A stretch of DNA of 64,000 nt from Actinoplanes sp. N902-109 (GCF_000389965.1 NC_021191.1:7875501-7939500); one strand, 5' to 3'. Positions 31,425 to 39,403 are shown, numbered from the stretch's first letter. Translations and numbers: made by a program. The notes: a model not told the origin generated them from the letters alone.

Positions 31425-31496
31425 CTGGGGTACCAGGACTCGAACCTAGACTAACTGAACCAGAATCAGTCGGGCTGCCAATTACCCCATACCCCA
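31425..31496 (-). tRNA. glnU: tRNA-Gln (CUG)
   Basis: A 72-nt cloverleaf. Acceptor TGGGGTA pairs with TACCCCA, anticodon stem ACTGA/TCAGT holds loop TTCTGGT with anticodon CUG, and the T arm contains GGTTCGAGTCC. CCA is not encoded. It lies 114 nt upstream of tRNA-Glu on the same strand, probably one transcript. The same Gln/Glu pair flanks this region in mycobacteria. Confidence 0.97.
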
Positions 31497-31613
31497 TTCA
31501 GTGCGACATCCCTTGCGGTCCGCCGTACCGAGAATGAACTCTACCTGAGCCCATGGTGCCCACCAAATCGGGCCTCCGCCTGATGTTTCCGTAACCCCGT
31601 GACCACTGAGCGC

Positions 31614-32417
31614 TCAGCGGAAGGCTGCGGCGTGCTGCTGGGCCCAGGCGGCGAACGTTGTCGCAGGTCGACGGGTGATGGTGGCGACTGTGGGGAGCGC
31701 CGGCTGGGGGTGCTCGACCAGGGTGGCGATGCCGTCGGCGTACCAGGCCGCGTATTCGCCCATGGTCGCCGTCAGCTGTGTGACGTACTCGTCGCGGGGC
31801 AGATCGACGTAGGTGAGGTCGCGACCCAGCGCCGTCCCGATCTGGTGCACCCGCTCGCGGCGGGTCAGCGACTCGGGGCCGGTCAGCTCGTACGAGCGAC
31901 CCTCGTGGTCGTCCTCGATCAGGCAGCGTGCGGCCACGGCGGCGATGTCGCGGAGGGCGATGGGCGCGTTGGCGGCGGACCCGAAGCCGTCGCGGACCAC
32001 GGTGCCGGCGCGGATCTGTGGTGCCCAGATCTCGGCGTTGGTCATGAACTCGCCCGGTTCGAGGTGGACGAACGGCACGCCGCAGGCTTCGACCGCATCC
32101 TCGATCGGCTGCCACTGCCCGCCCTTGGCCCCGGCGAGGTCGACGATCCGGCGCACTCCGGCCGCCGCGGCCATCCGGCACACCTCCGCGGCGGTGCCGG
32201 TCAGTGGGGCCAGATACAGCCGGTCGACGCCCGCCAGCGCTGCGGTCAGCCCGGCCGGCCGGCCCAGGTAGCCCCGCATCACCTCCACCTGCGGCGGCAG
32301 GGCGGCTCGCATGGGGTCGACGGTCAACGCTCGTATCCGGGTTTCGCCGAGGGCCAGCAGCTCCGCCACGACGAGCCGGCCCACCCCGGCGGTTGCCCCG
32401 GTGACCAGGATCTTCAT
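31614..32417 (-). CDS. NmrA-like NAD(P)-binding oxidoreductase
   Basis: A 267-aa atypical short-chain dehydrogenase of the NmrA group. N-terminal Rossmann motif KILVTGATAGVGRLVVAELLALG (GATGxxG-type), then LTGTAAEVCRMAAAAGVRRIVDLAGAKGG, HLEPGEFMTN and SYELTGPESLTRRERVHQIGTALG. The Tyr-x3-Lys catalytic pair of classical SDRs is not evident, so a redox-sensor or quinone-reductase role is possible. ATG start after GGGGGAG. It is divergent from a TetR regulator that probably controls it. Confidence 0.85.
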   Translation of the reverse strand: MKILVTGATAGVGRLVVAELLALGETRIRALTVDPMRAALPPQVEVMRGYLGRPAGLTAALAGVDRLYLAPLTGTAAEVCRMAAAAGVRRIVDLAGAKGGQWQPIEDAVEACGVPFVHLEPGEFMTNAEIWAPQIRAGTVVRDGFGSAANAPIALRDIAAVAARCLIEDDHEGRSYELTGPESLTRRERVHQIGTALGRDLTYVDLPRDEYVTQLTATMGEYAAWYADGIATLVEHPQPALPTVATITRRPATTFAAWAQQHAAAFR

Positions 32418-32427
32418 CGCGCTCCCC

Positions 32428-32476
32428 CGTTCACGTACGGGCTACGGAAACACTTCTCGTACGCTATACGGGAACG
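32428..32476. promoter_or_regulatory. Possible operator in the NmrA/TetR intergenic region
   Basis: CGTTCACGTA (32428-32437) and TACGGGAACG (32467-32476) form an inverted repeat with one mismatch and a 29-nt spacer. Two further CGTACG palindromes lie at about 32434 and 32458. The placement between divergent starts fits binding by the adjacent TetR protein. Confidence 0.45.
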
Positions 32477-32489
32477 TCGAGGAGGACCA

Positions 32490-33314
32490 GTGGACCCGGA
32501 CCGGATCCTGCCGCTGCTGTGGCGTCATCGAACCGCGGGCGGCGGCGGCCGGACCGGGCGCAGACCCACGCTGAGCATCGATGCGGTGGTCGACGCGGGT
32601 ATCGCCATCGCCGACGACGAAGGGCTCGCGGCCACGTCGATGGCCAAGGTGGCGGCGCGTCTCGGGGTGGGCACGATGACGCTCTACACGTACGTCCCGT
32701 CCCGTACGGAACTCGTGGATCTCATGGTCGACCAGGTGTCCGCCGCCCGGGAGTGGCCCACCGGGCCGGGATGGCGCGATCGGGTCGTCCGGTACGCACG
32801 CAGCACGCTGACGATGTATCGCGAGCACCCGTGGCTCAGCCGGGTCCCGGCCGCCCGGCCACCGCTGGGGCCGGGCACGTTCCGGGAGCGGGAATTCCTG
32901 CTGGCCGCCGTGGCCGCGGCGGGACTGCCGACGGCGCAGGTCAACCGGGCCGCCGTGGCGATCGGGATGCTCGTCACCGCGGCGGCACGGCAGGAGGGCG
33001 AGAGTGCCCTGCTGCGCCGCGAGACCGGCATGTCGGACGACACTTGGTGGCGGGCGCGTGGGCGCTTCTGGGCGGAGTGGTTCGACGAGGCCGAGCACCC
33101 CACCATGACCCGGCTCTGGCATGCCGACGGCTATGGCGGGGGCCCCGGCGAGCAGGCCGCATCGGCATTCGACTACGGCCTGCACGCGCTGCTCGATGCC
33201 ATCGACCACGACGCCAAGGCGAGCGGCCCGATCGGCCACGACGCCAAGACGAGCGGCCCGATCGGCCGAGGCACCAAGGAGAGCGGCCCGAACGGCCAGG
33301 CCGCCGAGAAGTGA
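32490..33314 (+). CDS. TetR-family regulator with TetR-type C-terminal domain
   Basis: A 274-aa protein, GTG start 4 nt after GAGGAGGA. N-terminal HTH: SIDAVVDAGIAIADDEGLAATSMAKVAARLGVGTMTLYTYVPSRTELVDLMVDQV. The C-terminal domain (AREWPTGPGWRDRVVRYARSTLTMYREHPWLSRV) is of the tetracycline-repressor class. The last about 35 residues are three repeats of the type DAKxSGPIG created by a 30-bp DNA repeat that runs through the stop codon. Divergent to the NmrA-like gene, its likely target. Confidence 0.9.
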   Translation: MDPDRILPLLWRHRTAGGGGRTGRRPTLSIDAVVDAGIAIADDEGLAATSMAKVAARLGVGTMTLYTYVPSRTELVDLMVDQVSAAREWPTGPGWRDRVVRYARSTLTMYREHPWLSRVPAARPPLGPGTFREREFLLAAVAAAGLPTAQVNRAAVAIGMLVTAAARQEGESALLRRETGMSDDTWWRARGRFWAEWFDEAEHPTMTRLWHADGYGGGPGEQAASAFDYGLHALLDAIDHDAKASGPIGHDAKTSGPIGRGTKESGPNGQAAEK

Positions 33315-33350
33315 TGCCCGATCGACCAGGACGCCGAAGCGGGCGGCCGA
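33201..33350 (+). repeat. Five 30-bp tandem repeats crossing the TetR stop codon
   Basis: Five consecutive units of exactly 30 bp with cores ATCGNCCACGACGCCAAG and GAGCGGCCCG. Units 1-3 are coding. The TetR stop TGA falls inside unit 4, and unit 5 is entirely untranslated. The repeat therefore predates or ignores the gene end. Confidence 0.9.
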
Positions 33351-33362
33351 TCGGGCGGGACG

Positions 33363-34178
33363 TCAGTCGAGGGCGACGACCGGGTTGCGGAGCTCGCCGA
33401 TGCCCTGGACGCTCACCGACACCGTCTCGCCGGAGACCAGCGGGCCCACCCCGGCCGGCGTACCGGTGAGAATCACGTCACCCGGCAGCAGCGTCATGAC
33501 GTGCGACACGTACGACACCAGCGCCGGGACGTCGAACACCATGTCCTTGGTCCGGCCGAGCTGGCGTACCTCCATCTCGTCGGGGTTGCGGCCCACCTCG
33601 CAGCGCACCTCGAGATCGCTGACGTCGAGCTCGGTCTCGATCCACGGGCCCAGCGGGCAGAACGAGTCGAAGCCCTTGGCGCGGGTCCACTGCGGGTCAC
33701 TGCGCTGCAGGTCGCGGGCGGTGACGTCGTTGCCGACGGTGTAGCCGAAGATGGCCTTCTCGGCCCCGGCGCGGTCGACCCGGCGGGCGCCGCTCGCGCC
33801 GATCACCACGGCCAGCTCGGCCTCGTGCTCGACCTGCTGGGTGACCGGCGGGATCCGGATCGCGTCGTTGGGGCCGATCACGGAGGTGGACGGCTTGATG
33901 AAGATCAGCGGCTCCTTGGGCACCTCGTTGCCCAGCTCGGCCGCGTGCTCGGCGTAGTTGCGGCCGACCCCGACGACCTTGCTGGAGAAGATCGGGGCGA
34001 GCAGCCGGATGTCGGCCAGCGCCCAGCGGTTGCCGGTGAACCGGACGTTCTGGAACGGGATGCTGTCGATCTCGGCGATCGTCAGACCGCTGGTGCCCGA
34101 CTGCGCCTCCCCTTCGACGACCCCGAAGGACACGCCACCGGCATGAACAAAACGAGCGAAACGCACGGGTAATCCCAT
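33363..34178 (-). CDS. Fumarylacetoacetate hydrolase-family enzyme
   Basis: A 271-aa FAH-fold protein (acylpyruvase/2-hydroxyhepta-2,4-diene-1,7-dioate isomerase group). Key segments are KVVGVGRNYAEHAAELG (about residues 66-82), KPSTSVIGPNDAI, and the metal site VEHEAELAVVIG (Glu-x-Glu), then GYTVGNDVTARDLQ, GFDSFCPLGPW and ILTGTPAGVG. Exact substrate is unknown. An in-frame GTG at 34166 is an alternative start. In mycobacteria the homologue (Rv2993c) lies beside gltX; here no gltX follows. Confidence 0.92.
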   Translation of the reverse strand: MGLPVRFARFVHAGGVSFGVVEGEAQSGTSGLTIAEIDSIPFQNVRFTGNRWALADIRLLAPIFSSKVVGVGRNYAEHAAELGNEVPKEPLIFIKPSTSVIGPNDAIRIPPVTQQVEHEAELAVVIGASGARRVDRAGAEKAIFGYTVGNDVTARDLQRSDPQWTRAKGFDSFCPLGPWIETELDVSDLEVRCEVGRNPDEMEVRQLGRTKDMVFDVPALVSYVSHVMTLLPGDVILTGTPAGVGPLVSGETVSVSVQGIGELRNPVVALD

Positions 34179-34211
34179 CCCTAGAAGAGCCTTCTTCGCA
34201 GGGTTCCGAGG

Positions 34212-34460
34212 CTACGCGCTGCGGCGGACCGGGTCGGTGCCGAGCCGCGGGAACGGCTCCAGCGCGAAGACCACCTCGACCGGCACCTCGAAATAGCCCG
34301 CGATGCGCAGCGCGAGGTGCAGGGACGGGCTGAACTCGCCGCGTTCCAGGTAGCCGACGGTCTGGTAGTGCACCCCGAGGGCGTCGGCGAGCTGCCGCCG
34401 CGAGATGCCACGCTCGGCGCGCAGCATCGCGATGCGGTTGTAGGTGATCTCGGAACTCAT
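34212..34460 (-). CDS. XRE-family transcriptional regulator
   Basis: An 82-aa Cro/C1-type regulator that is almost all HTH: MLRAERGISRRQLADALGVHYQTVGYLERGEFSPSLHLALRIAGYFEVPVEVVFALEPF. Such minimal XRE proteins often accompany ABC exporter operons. It starts 8 nt after the permease stop, so it is the last gene of the ABC operon and a candidate for the factor binding the palindrome upstream of the operon. Confidence 0.9.
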   Translation of the reverse strand: MSSEITYNRIAMLRAERGISRRQLADALGVHYQTVGYLERGEFSPSLHLALRIAGYFEVPVEVVFALEPFPRLGTDPVRRSA

Positions 34461-34468
34461 GCTGTTTC

Positions 34469-35317
34469 TCAAACCGCCCGGGAGATGGCCTTCTCGCGGC
34501 GCGCGGCGACCGCGCTGCCGGACTCGCGCCGGGCCATCCGCCGCAGGATCACCGGCGCGACGACGAGTCCCGCCACCGCCCAGGCGCCGAGCACCCCGCC
34601 GGTCTCCCAGAGCCGCCAGGAATGGCCGAGCTCGGCGGCGGTGAGGGCGTCGGGCAGGCAGACGGAGCGCATTCCCAACCCTAGCCAGTAGATCGGGAAG
34701 AACTGCGCAACGGCCTGCAGCCAGCCGGGCATCGCGGTGATCGGGTAGAAGATGCCGGAGATCGCCACCAGGCCCCCCAGCGGGAGCATCAGCAGCCCCA
34801 GGTTGCGCGGGCCGTCCATCAGCGAGCCCACCACGGCACCCATCGGCATCGTGGCGACGAAGCCCAGCGGCAGCAACCACAGCAGCGTGAACCACCCGAA
34901 GGCGTCGATGTGCAACCCGTCGACGAGGAAGAGGCCGGGAACGATCTGAATCGCGGCGCCGATCGCCGACATGCCGCCGACCAGCGTGATTTTGCCGATC
35001 AAATAGCCGGACATGCCGTTGGGTGTGGCCTTGGCCCGCAGCAGCGTGCCGTCCTCCCGGTCGACCGTCAGCAGCATGGCGACCGTGAGCACCCCGGAGA
35101 AGGCGATCCCCATGCCGAGCGCGCTGGGCAGCGTGCGCGACCCGAGCGAGATGCCGGTGCCGGGCACGGTCGCGTCACCCATGAAGAAGATCGAGCCGAG
35201 CAGCAGGACGGACGGGAAGACGTACTGCCAGATGTCGGCGGGTTTGGTCAGCGTCTGCTTGAGCTCGATGCCACCGCGGGCGAACCCGGTGCGCGCCGCC
35301 GTCGAGATGCTGCTCAC
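34469..35317 (-). CDS. ABC-2 type transporter permease
   Basis: A 282-aa DrrB-like permease with six membrane spans, among them YVFPSVLLLGSIFFMG, LGMGIAFSGVLTVAML, WFTLLWLLPLGFVATMPMGAVVG, LGLLMLPLGGLVAISGIFYPI and VLGAWAVAGLVVAPVIL. The loop TVDREDGTLLRAKATPNGMSGYLIGK is the ABC-2 family signature region. GTG start overlaps the ATPase stop. With the ATPase it should export a drug or lipid; substrate unknown. Confidence 0.9.
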   Translation of the reverse strand: MSSISTAARTGFARGGIELKQTLTKPADIWQYVFPSVLLLGSIFFMGDATVPGTGISLGSRTLPSALGMGIAFSGVLTVAMLLTVDREDGTLLRAKATPNGMSGYLIGKITLVGGMSAIGAAIQIVPGLFLVDGLHIDAFGWFTLLWLLPLGFVATMPMGAVVGSLMDGPRNLGLLMLPLGGLVAISGIFYPITAMPGWLQAVAQFFPIYWLGLGMRSVCLPDALTAAELGHSWRLWETGGVLGAWAVAGLVVAPVILRRMARRESGSAVAARREKAISRAV

Positions 35318-36276
35318 AGTGCCTCCTCGAACGTGCTGGCGGCCTCGGCACCCCGGCCGGCTTCGAAGTCGCGGACCAGGGCCATGTACGTCTCCTCCAG
35401 GCTGGCCCGGCGCACCTCCAGATCGGTGACCGCCTCGCCGTACTGCTGGAAGAGCTGCCGGACGAAGCGGGTCGCGTCGGCGGCCGAGTGCACGTAGCGC
35501 GAGCCGCCGCGGGTCCAGCGGATCTCGGACTCGCCGGCCACCCGCCGGGACAGCTCGTCGGCGGAACCGTCCGCGATGATCCGGCCGCCGGCCAGGATCA
35601 GGATGCGGTCGGCCAGCTTCTCGGCCTCGTCGAGGTCGTGGGTGGTGAGCAGGATCGTGGTGTCGTCCACGTCGGCCAGCCGGTGCACCAGGTCGTGGAA
35701 CTCGCGGCGGGCGGCCACGTCGAAACCGACCGTGGGCTCGTCCAGGAACAGCAGCTCGGGCCGGCCGACGATGCCGATCGCCACGTCGAGCCGGCGCCGC
35801 TGACCGCCGGAGAGCTGGGCGATCCGCTGCCGCGCCTGCGGGGTGAGGCCGACCTCCTCGATCAGCTCGTCGACCGGCCACGGCCGGGGGAATTCCGGTG
35901 TGGAGTAGTCGGCGTAGTAGGTGCCCAGGTGGTGCAGCAACTCACGGACCCGCCACTTGCCGTGGTCACGCCAGGACTGCAACACCACGCCGAGCCCGGC
36001 CCGCCAGCGTTCGCCGCCGCTCGCCGGGTCGGCGCCCAGTACCCGTACGTCGCCGGCCGAGCGCCGCCGGAAGCCCTCGAGGATCTCGATGGTGGTGGTC
36101 TTGCCGGCCCCGTTCGGCCCGAGCAGGGCGAGCACCTCGCCGCGCCGGGCCGAGAACGTGACGCCTTTCAGCACATCCTTGGTGCCGTAGCGCATCCGCA
36201 GGTCACGGACGTCCAGCACGCGCTCGTCCACCGGGCTTGGCGTCCCGGCCTCAAGCGCCCCCGTCACTGTCGTCAT
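35314..36276 (-). CDS. Daunorubicin-resistance-type ABC transporter ATPase
   Basis: A 320-aa DrrA-like ATPase: Walker A LLGPNGAGKTTTIEIL (about residues 52-67), Q-loop VVLQSWRDHGKW, signature AQLSGGQRRRLDVAIG, Walker B LLFLDEPTVGFD and H-loop LLTTHDLDEAE. The C-terminal part (DADELSRRV-like region to LEETYMALVRDFE) is the DUF4162-type extension of DrrA proteins. TAAGGT lies 7 nt upstream of the ATG, so the operon is likely leaderless, and a perfect 20-bp inverted repeat lies in its -35 region. Confidence 0.93.
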   Translation of the reverse strand: MTTVTGALEAGTPSPVDERVLDVRDLRMRYGTKDVLKGVTFSARRGEVLALLGPNGAGKTTTIEILEGFRRRSAGDVRVLGADPASGGERWRAGLGVVLQSWRDHGKWRVRELLHHLGTYYADYSTPEFPRPWPVDELIEEVGLTPQARQRIAQLSGGQRRRLDVAIGIVGRPELLFLDEPTVGFDVAARREFHDLVHRLADVDDTTILLTTHDLDEAEKLADRILILAGGRIIADGSADELSRRVAGESEIRWTRGGSRYVHSAADATRFVRQLFQQYGEAVTDLEVRRASLEETYMALVRDFEAGRGAEAASTFEEAL

Positions 36277-36295
36277 GTCGAGGACCTTATCAAGG

Positions 36296-36315
36296 ATGTA
36301 GTAGATGTACTACAT
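36296..36315. promoter_or_regulatory. Perfect operator-like palindrome shared by divergent promoters
   Basis: Arms ATGTAGTA and TACTACAT around GATG, with all eight arm positions paired. On the plus side it overlaps TACATT, the presumed -10 of the 58-aa ORF. On the minus side it lies 7-26 nt upstream of TAAGGT, the presumed -10 of the ABC operon. A bound dimer would block both promoters. The XRE protein at the end of the ABC operon is the best local candidate. Confidence 0.75.
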
Positions 36316-36323
36316 TCCTCAGC

Positions 36324-36500
36324 ATGCCAACTACTGACCGTACAGACGCAACCCCGATCGACGTCGTCGGCATCGGCTTCCCACCGGTCGGCATGCTGCC
36401 GATGCCGGTGTGGTCGACGCTGGTGTGGCTGATGTCGCGTGGCTTGACCCAGCCGACCACCGCCGAGAAGGCACGGGCGGTCGCCGTCCCGCCCGATTGA
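36324..36500 (+). CDS. 58-aa hypothetical protein divergent to the ABC operon
   Basis: Small ORF: MPTTDRTDATPIDVVGIGFP, then a hydrophobic middle (VGMLPMPVWSTLVWLMSRGL) and a polar C-terminus. No family recognised; the middle could be a membrane-associated helix. Support for its reality is the TACATT hexamer 7 nt before the ATG, overlapped by a perfect palindrome. It could be co-regulated with the exporter, perhaps as a small partner, but that is inference. A minus-strand frame covers the same bases but has no such promoter. Confidence 0.5.
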   Translation: MPTTDRTDATPIDVVGIGFPPVGMLPMPVWSTLVWLMSRGLTQPTTAEKARAVAVPPD

Positions 36501-36615
36501 GCCGGTCCGGGCCGGGCCGCGGCGATGGTGGCGGCGGCCACCCTCATCCGGGCGTTCCTCACAACCGGCGGCGTCAGGGCTCGATAGGAATGGACTTGCT
36601 GGATACGCTGGTGCG

Positions 36616-37620
36616 ATGGGGATCAGCGAGGGGTCTGGGCTGGACAGCCCAGGACCGGGCAGCGCGGGGCTGGGGGACAGGCGGGCCGATTCACGGCTGC
36701 TGCTGACCACCGTGCTGCCCAGCGTCGCCTGGATTCCGCTGGCCCGCGCCCATGGCGAGCGCGCCGACGAGATGACCGCGGGGCACCGGGCCCGCAAGGC
36801 AGCCGGTGAGAAGCACGCCATAGAGGATTTCCTGTACGACTACTACGGCACCCGCCCCGCCCAGCTGCGCCGGTGGCACCCGGGGGTCGGCACCGGCCTC
36901 GCCCCGGCACCCGACGGTCTGCCCGAGCAAGCGGCGTGGAAGTTCTACACCACGCTGCCCGAGGGCGTGGTGACCCTCGACGTCGAGGCGTACATGCAGG
37001 CCCGCGGCGAGAGCGTGCGCTACATCCACGGCCTGCTCACCGCGACCGCCTCCCGCCCGGCCTTCTCGGGCTGCTTCGGCCTGCACGAGTGGGCCATGGT
37101 CTACCGCCAGCCCGAGCACCGCCGCCACCAGCTGCCGCTGCGGCTCGGTCAGGCGGAGACCGACCGGGTCGTCGAGGAACACCCGATCCGCTGCACCCAC
37201 TACGACGCCTTCCGGTTCTTCACCCCGGAGGCGGTCGGCCTCAACCGGTTGCAGCCGACCCGGGCCACCCAGGTCGACCTCGACCAGCCGGGCTGTCTGC
37301 ACGCCGCGATGGACTGTCACAAGTGGGCGAGCAAGCTGGGCCCGGCGGTGCCCGGCGCCCTCGCGCTCGACTGCTTCGCCCTGGCCGGGGACATCCGGCT
37401 GCTCGACATGCAGGCCAGCCCGTACGACCTGAGCTCCTACGGCCAGCCCCCGGTGAAGATCGAGACACCGGAGGGCAAGCAGGAGTACATCGCCCGGCAG
37501 CGCGAGTTCGCCCGCCGGGCGGCAGCCCTGCGCGCCCGCCTCATCCGGGTCTGCGAGGAACTGCTGGGCCCGGCCCTGGCCGCGGAAAATCGCGAGGCCG
37601 TGGCCCCGCACAACGTCTGA
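36616..37620 (+). CDS. Conserved actinobacterial protein (annotated in relatives as 3-methyladenine DNA glycosylase)
   Basis: A 334-aa protein starting 6 nt after TACGCT (leaderless-type). Distinct blocks are KHAIEDFLYDYYGTRPAQLRRWHPGVG (about residues 65-91), ESVRYIHGLLTATASRPAFSGCFGLHEWAMVY, and LHAAMDCHKWASKLGPAVPGAL. I recall this family being labelled 3-methyladenine DNA glycosylase in Streptomyces genomes, but no HhH-GPD or AAG motif is visible, so the activity is doubtful. The 3' end is embedded in a 22-bp tandem repeat that duplicates its stop codon. Confidence 0.6.
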   Translation: MGISEGSGLDSPGPGSAGLGDRRADSRLLLTTVLPSVAWIPLARAHGERADEMTAGHRARKAAGEKHAIEDFLYDYYGTRPAQLRRWHPGVGTGLAPAPDGLPEQAAWKFYTTLPEGVVTLDVEAYMQARGESVRYIHGLLTATASRPAFSGCFGLHEWAMVYRQPEHRRHQLPLRLGQAETDRVVEEHPIRCTHYDAFRFFTPEAVGLNRLQPTRATQVDLDQPGCLHAAMDCHKWASKLGPAVPGALALDCFALAGDIRLLDMQASPYDLSSYGQPPVKIETPEGKQEYIARQREFARRAAALRARLIRVCEELLGPALAAENREAVAPHNV

Positions 37621-37687
37621 CCCCGGCCCGCACAACGTCTGACCCTGGCCCGCACAACGTTTGACCGCGGTCCAGCACAACGTCCGA
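37601..37687 (+). repeat. 22-bp tandem repeats duplicating a stop codon
   Basis: Four copies of a 22-23-bp unit with core GCACAACGTCTGA. The first ends with the real stop (37618-37620). The next two place TGA at 37640-37642 and 37662-37664, so the three stops fall in three different frames. The fourth copy reads CCGA and has lost its stop. Confidence 0.9.
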
Positions 37688-37700
37688 CCGCGGCCGCGGC

Positions 37701-38138
37701 TCAGTCGCCGTCGGGCCGGCGGTCACGCTTGGTCTGGCTGCGGCGCTTCTTGTCGGCGATGCGGCGCTCCACCGCGCCTCGCGAGGGGCGGGTGGCGCGG
37801 CGGACCCGGGGCGGCGGGGCGATGGCACCCGCGACGATGCCGGCCAGGCGGGCCGCCGCGGCCTCCCGGTTGCGCAGCTGCGAGCGGTGCTCGGAGGCGA
37901 TGACGGTGAGAACGCCGTGCACCAGCCGGGCGCCCAGACGCTCGACCGCGCGCTCCCGCAGCATCGGCGGCAGCACGTCCGAACCGGCCAGGTCCCAGGA
38001 CAGCTCGACCCGGGAGTCGGTGGTGTTGACGCCCTGACCGCCGGGGCCGCTGGAGCGCGAGAACCGCCACGCCAATTCCACGGCGGGAATGACAAGGCGG
38101 TCGTTCACACGGACGTCATCGGGCACGAGCGACAGCAT
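37701..38138 (-). CDS. arfB: Peptidyl-tRNA hydrolase ArfB (ribosome rescue)
   Basis: A 145-aa GGQ-domain protein that hydrolyses peptidyl-tRNA on stalled ribosomes. The catalytic loop FSRSSGPGGQGVNTTDSRVEL (GGQ at about residues 33-35) is followed by the helical core. The basic C-terminal tail RRIADKKRRSQTKRDRRPDGD is the part that enters the empty mRNA channel in ArfB. Short length and lack of the codon-recognition domain exclude RF1/RF2. Alternative names YaeJ or ICT1-like. Confidence 0.94.
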   Translation of the reverse strand: MLSLVPDDVRVNDRLVIPAVELAWRFSRSSGPGGQGVNTTDSRVELSWDLAGSDVLPPMLRERAVERLGARLVHGVLTVIASEHRSQLRNREAAAARLAGIVAGAIAPPPRVRRATRPSRGAVERRIADKKRRSQTKRDRRPDGD

Positions 38139-38191
38139 CCCATCCGTCCTCCGAACTCGCCACGCGGTTGTCGGTGCCGGGCAGCCGGCGG

Positions 38192-39403
38192 TCAGGGCTT
38201 CCCGGGCAGCGTGGCCGGCCCAGGCGAGGCAGCCGCGGGATTGCGCGCGGGCGGCGGCGACCCGCCGGTGCGCCCGGTCGCGGGGAGCCACAGGACGAAC
38301 GTGCTGCCCTCCCCCAGGGTCGAGAACACCGCCACCTGCCCGCCGTGCGACTCCACGATCTGCCGCACGATCGCCAGCCCCAGGCCGGTGCGACGCTCCC
38401 GGGACGACGGCGCCGCACCCCGCCAGAACCGGTCGAAGACCCGCGTCAGGTCCGGCTCGGCGATGCCCGGTCCGGCATCGGTGACGGCGACCCACAACCA
38501 CGATTCCGTACGGCCGGAGCGCACGCTCACCGTGGAGGGCGGCGCCGCGAGCCGTACGGCGTTGGACAGCAGGTTGCCGACCGCCCGGCGCAAGGCGTCC
38601 GCATCCCCGATCAGGTGCAGGCCCGGGGTCAAGGCGTAGCGCAGGCGTGCGGGCTGCTCGGACTCGTCCCCGGCCTCCCGGGCGACCACCGACAGATCCA
38701 CGTCGGTGTCGTTCAGGCCACCGGCCGCACGGCGCGCGCTGGCCAGCAGATCCTCGACCAGCCGGGTCATCCGGGTGGTGGCCCGGTCGACCACCGTGAC
38801 CGCCCGTTCGCGCTCCTCGGCGGTGGCCTCCGGCGCGGTGAGCGTGGCATCGAGGTGGGTGCGGATGATCGCCAGCGGGCTGCGCAGCTCGTGCGAGGCG
38901 TCATCGATGAGCTGCCGCTGCGCCTGGAACGCGGCGTCCAGGCGGTCCAGCATCGAGTCGATGGTGTCGGCGAGGTCGCGCAGCTCGTCGCGCGGGCCCG
39001 CCAGCCGGATCCGGCGGGTGAGGTCGGTCGCCTGGATCTCCTTGGTGGTGCGGGTGATCGCGCCGACCGGGCGCAGCGCCCGCCCGGACAGCACCCAGCC
39101 GATGCCCAGGCTGGCCAGGAACAGGCCGCCCAGCGCCAGCAGCGAATAGGTGCGCAGGTACTGCAACGTGTCGTAGTTGACCGCGGCCTCGATCTGCGAG
39201 ATGTCCGCGTAGCTGACCCGGCCGACGAAGTCGTGTCCCTCGTAGAGCTTGGCCTCCCGGGTGGTCAGCGGGGCCGCCTCGGTGGTCTGGGCCACCGCGA
39301 CGTACGTGATCGCGAGCGCAGCGCCGGTCAGCGCGAACAGCAGCGTCGAGTAGAGCACCGTCAGCCGGAAGCGGATCGAGCGGACGAGGCGTGGACGTCT
39401 CAT
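38192..39403 (-). CDS. Two-component sensor histidine kinase
   Basis: A 403-aa membrane kinase. TM1 about residues 11-36 (RLTVLYSTLLFALTGAALAITYVAVA), a short extracytoplasmic loop (about 55 aa) and TM2 (YSLLALGGLFLASLGIGWVL). A HAMP linker (LRPVGAITRTTKEIQATDLTRRI) precedes the H-box QLIDDASHELRSPLAIIRTHLD. Further boxes are N (LLSNAVRLAAPP), G1 (VTDAGPGIAEPDL), F (VFDRFWRG) and G2 (RTGLGLAIVRQIVESHGG). Its ATG overlaps the response-regulator stop. The signal is unknown. Confidence 0.95.
   Translation of the reverse strand: MRRPRLVRSIRFRLTVLYSTLLFALTGAALAITYVAVAQTTEAAPLTTREAKLYEGHDFVGRVSYADISQIEAAVNYDTLQYLRTYSLLALGGLFLASLGIGWVLSGRALRPVGAITRTTKEIQATDLTRRIRLAGPRDELRDLADTIDSMLDRLDAAFQAQRQLIDDASHELRSPLAIIRTHLDATLTAPEATAEERERAVTVVDRATTRMTRLVEDLLASARRAAGGLNDTDVDLSVVAREAGDESEQPARLRYALTPGLHLIGDADALRRAVGNLLSNAVRLAAPPSTVSVRSGRTESWLWVAVTDAGPGIAEPDLTRVFDRFWRGAAPSSRERRTGLGLAIVRQIVESHGGQVAVFSTLGEGSTFVLWLPATGRTGGSPPPARNPAAASPGPATLPGKP

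Noticed and set aside
31238..36500. Genomic island inserted at the tRNA genes
   Set aside because: Accessory-type genes are present, but no integrase, no duplicated tRNA end and no clear drop in GC were seen.
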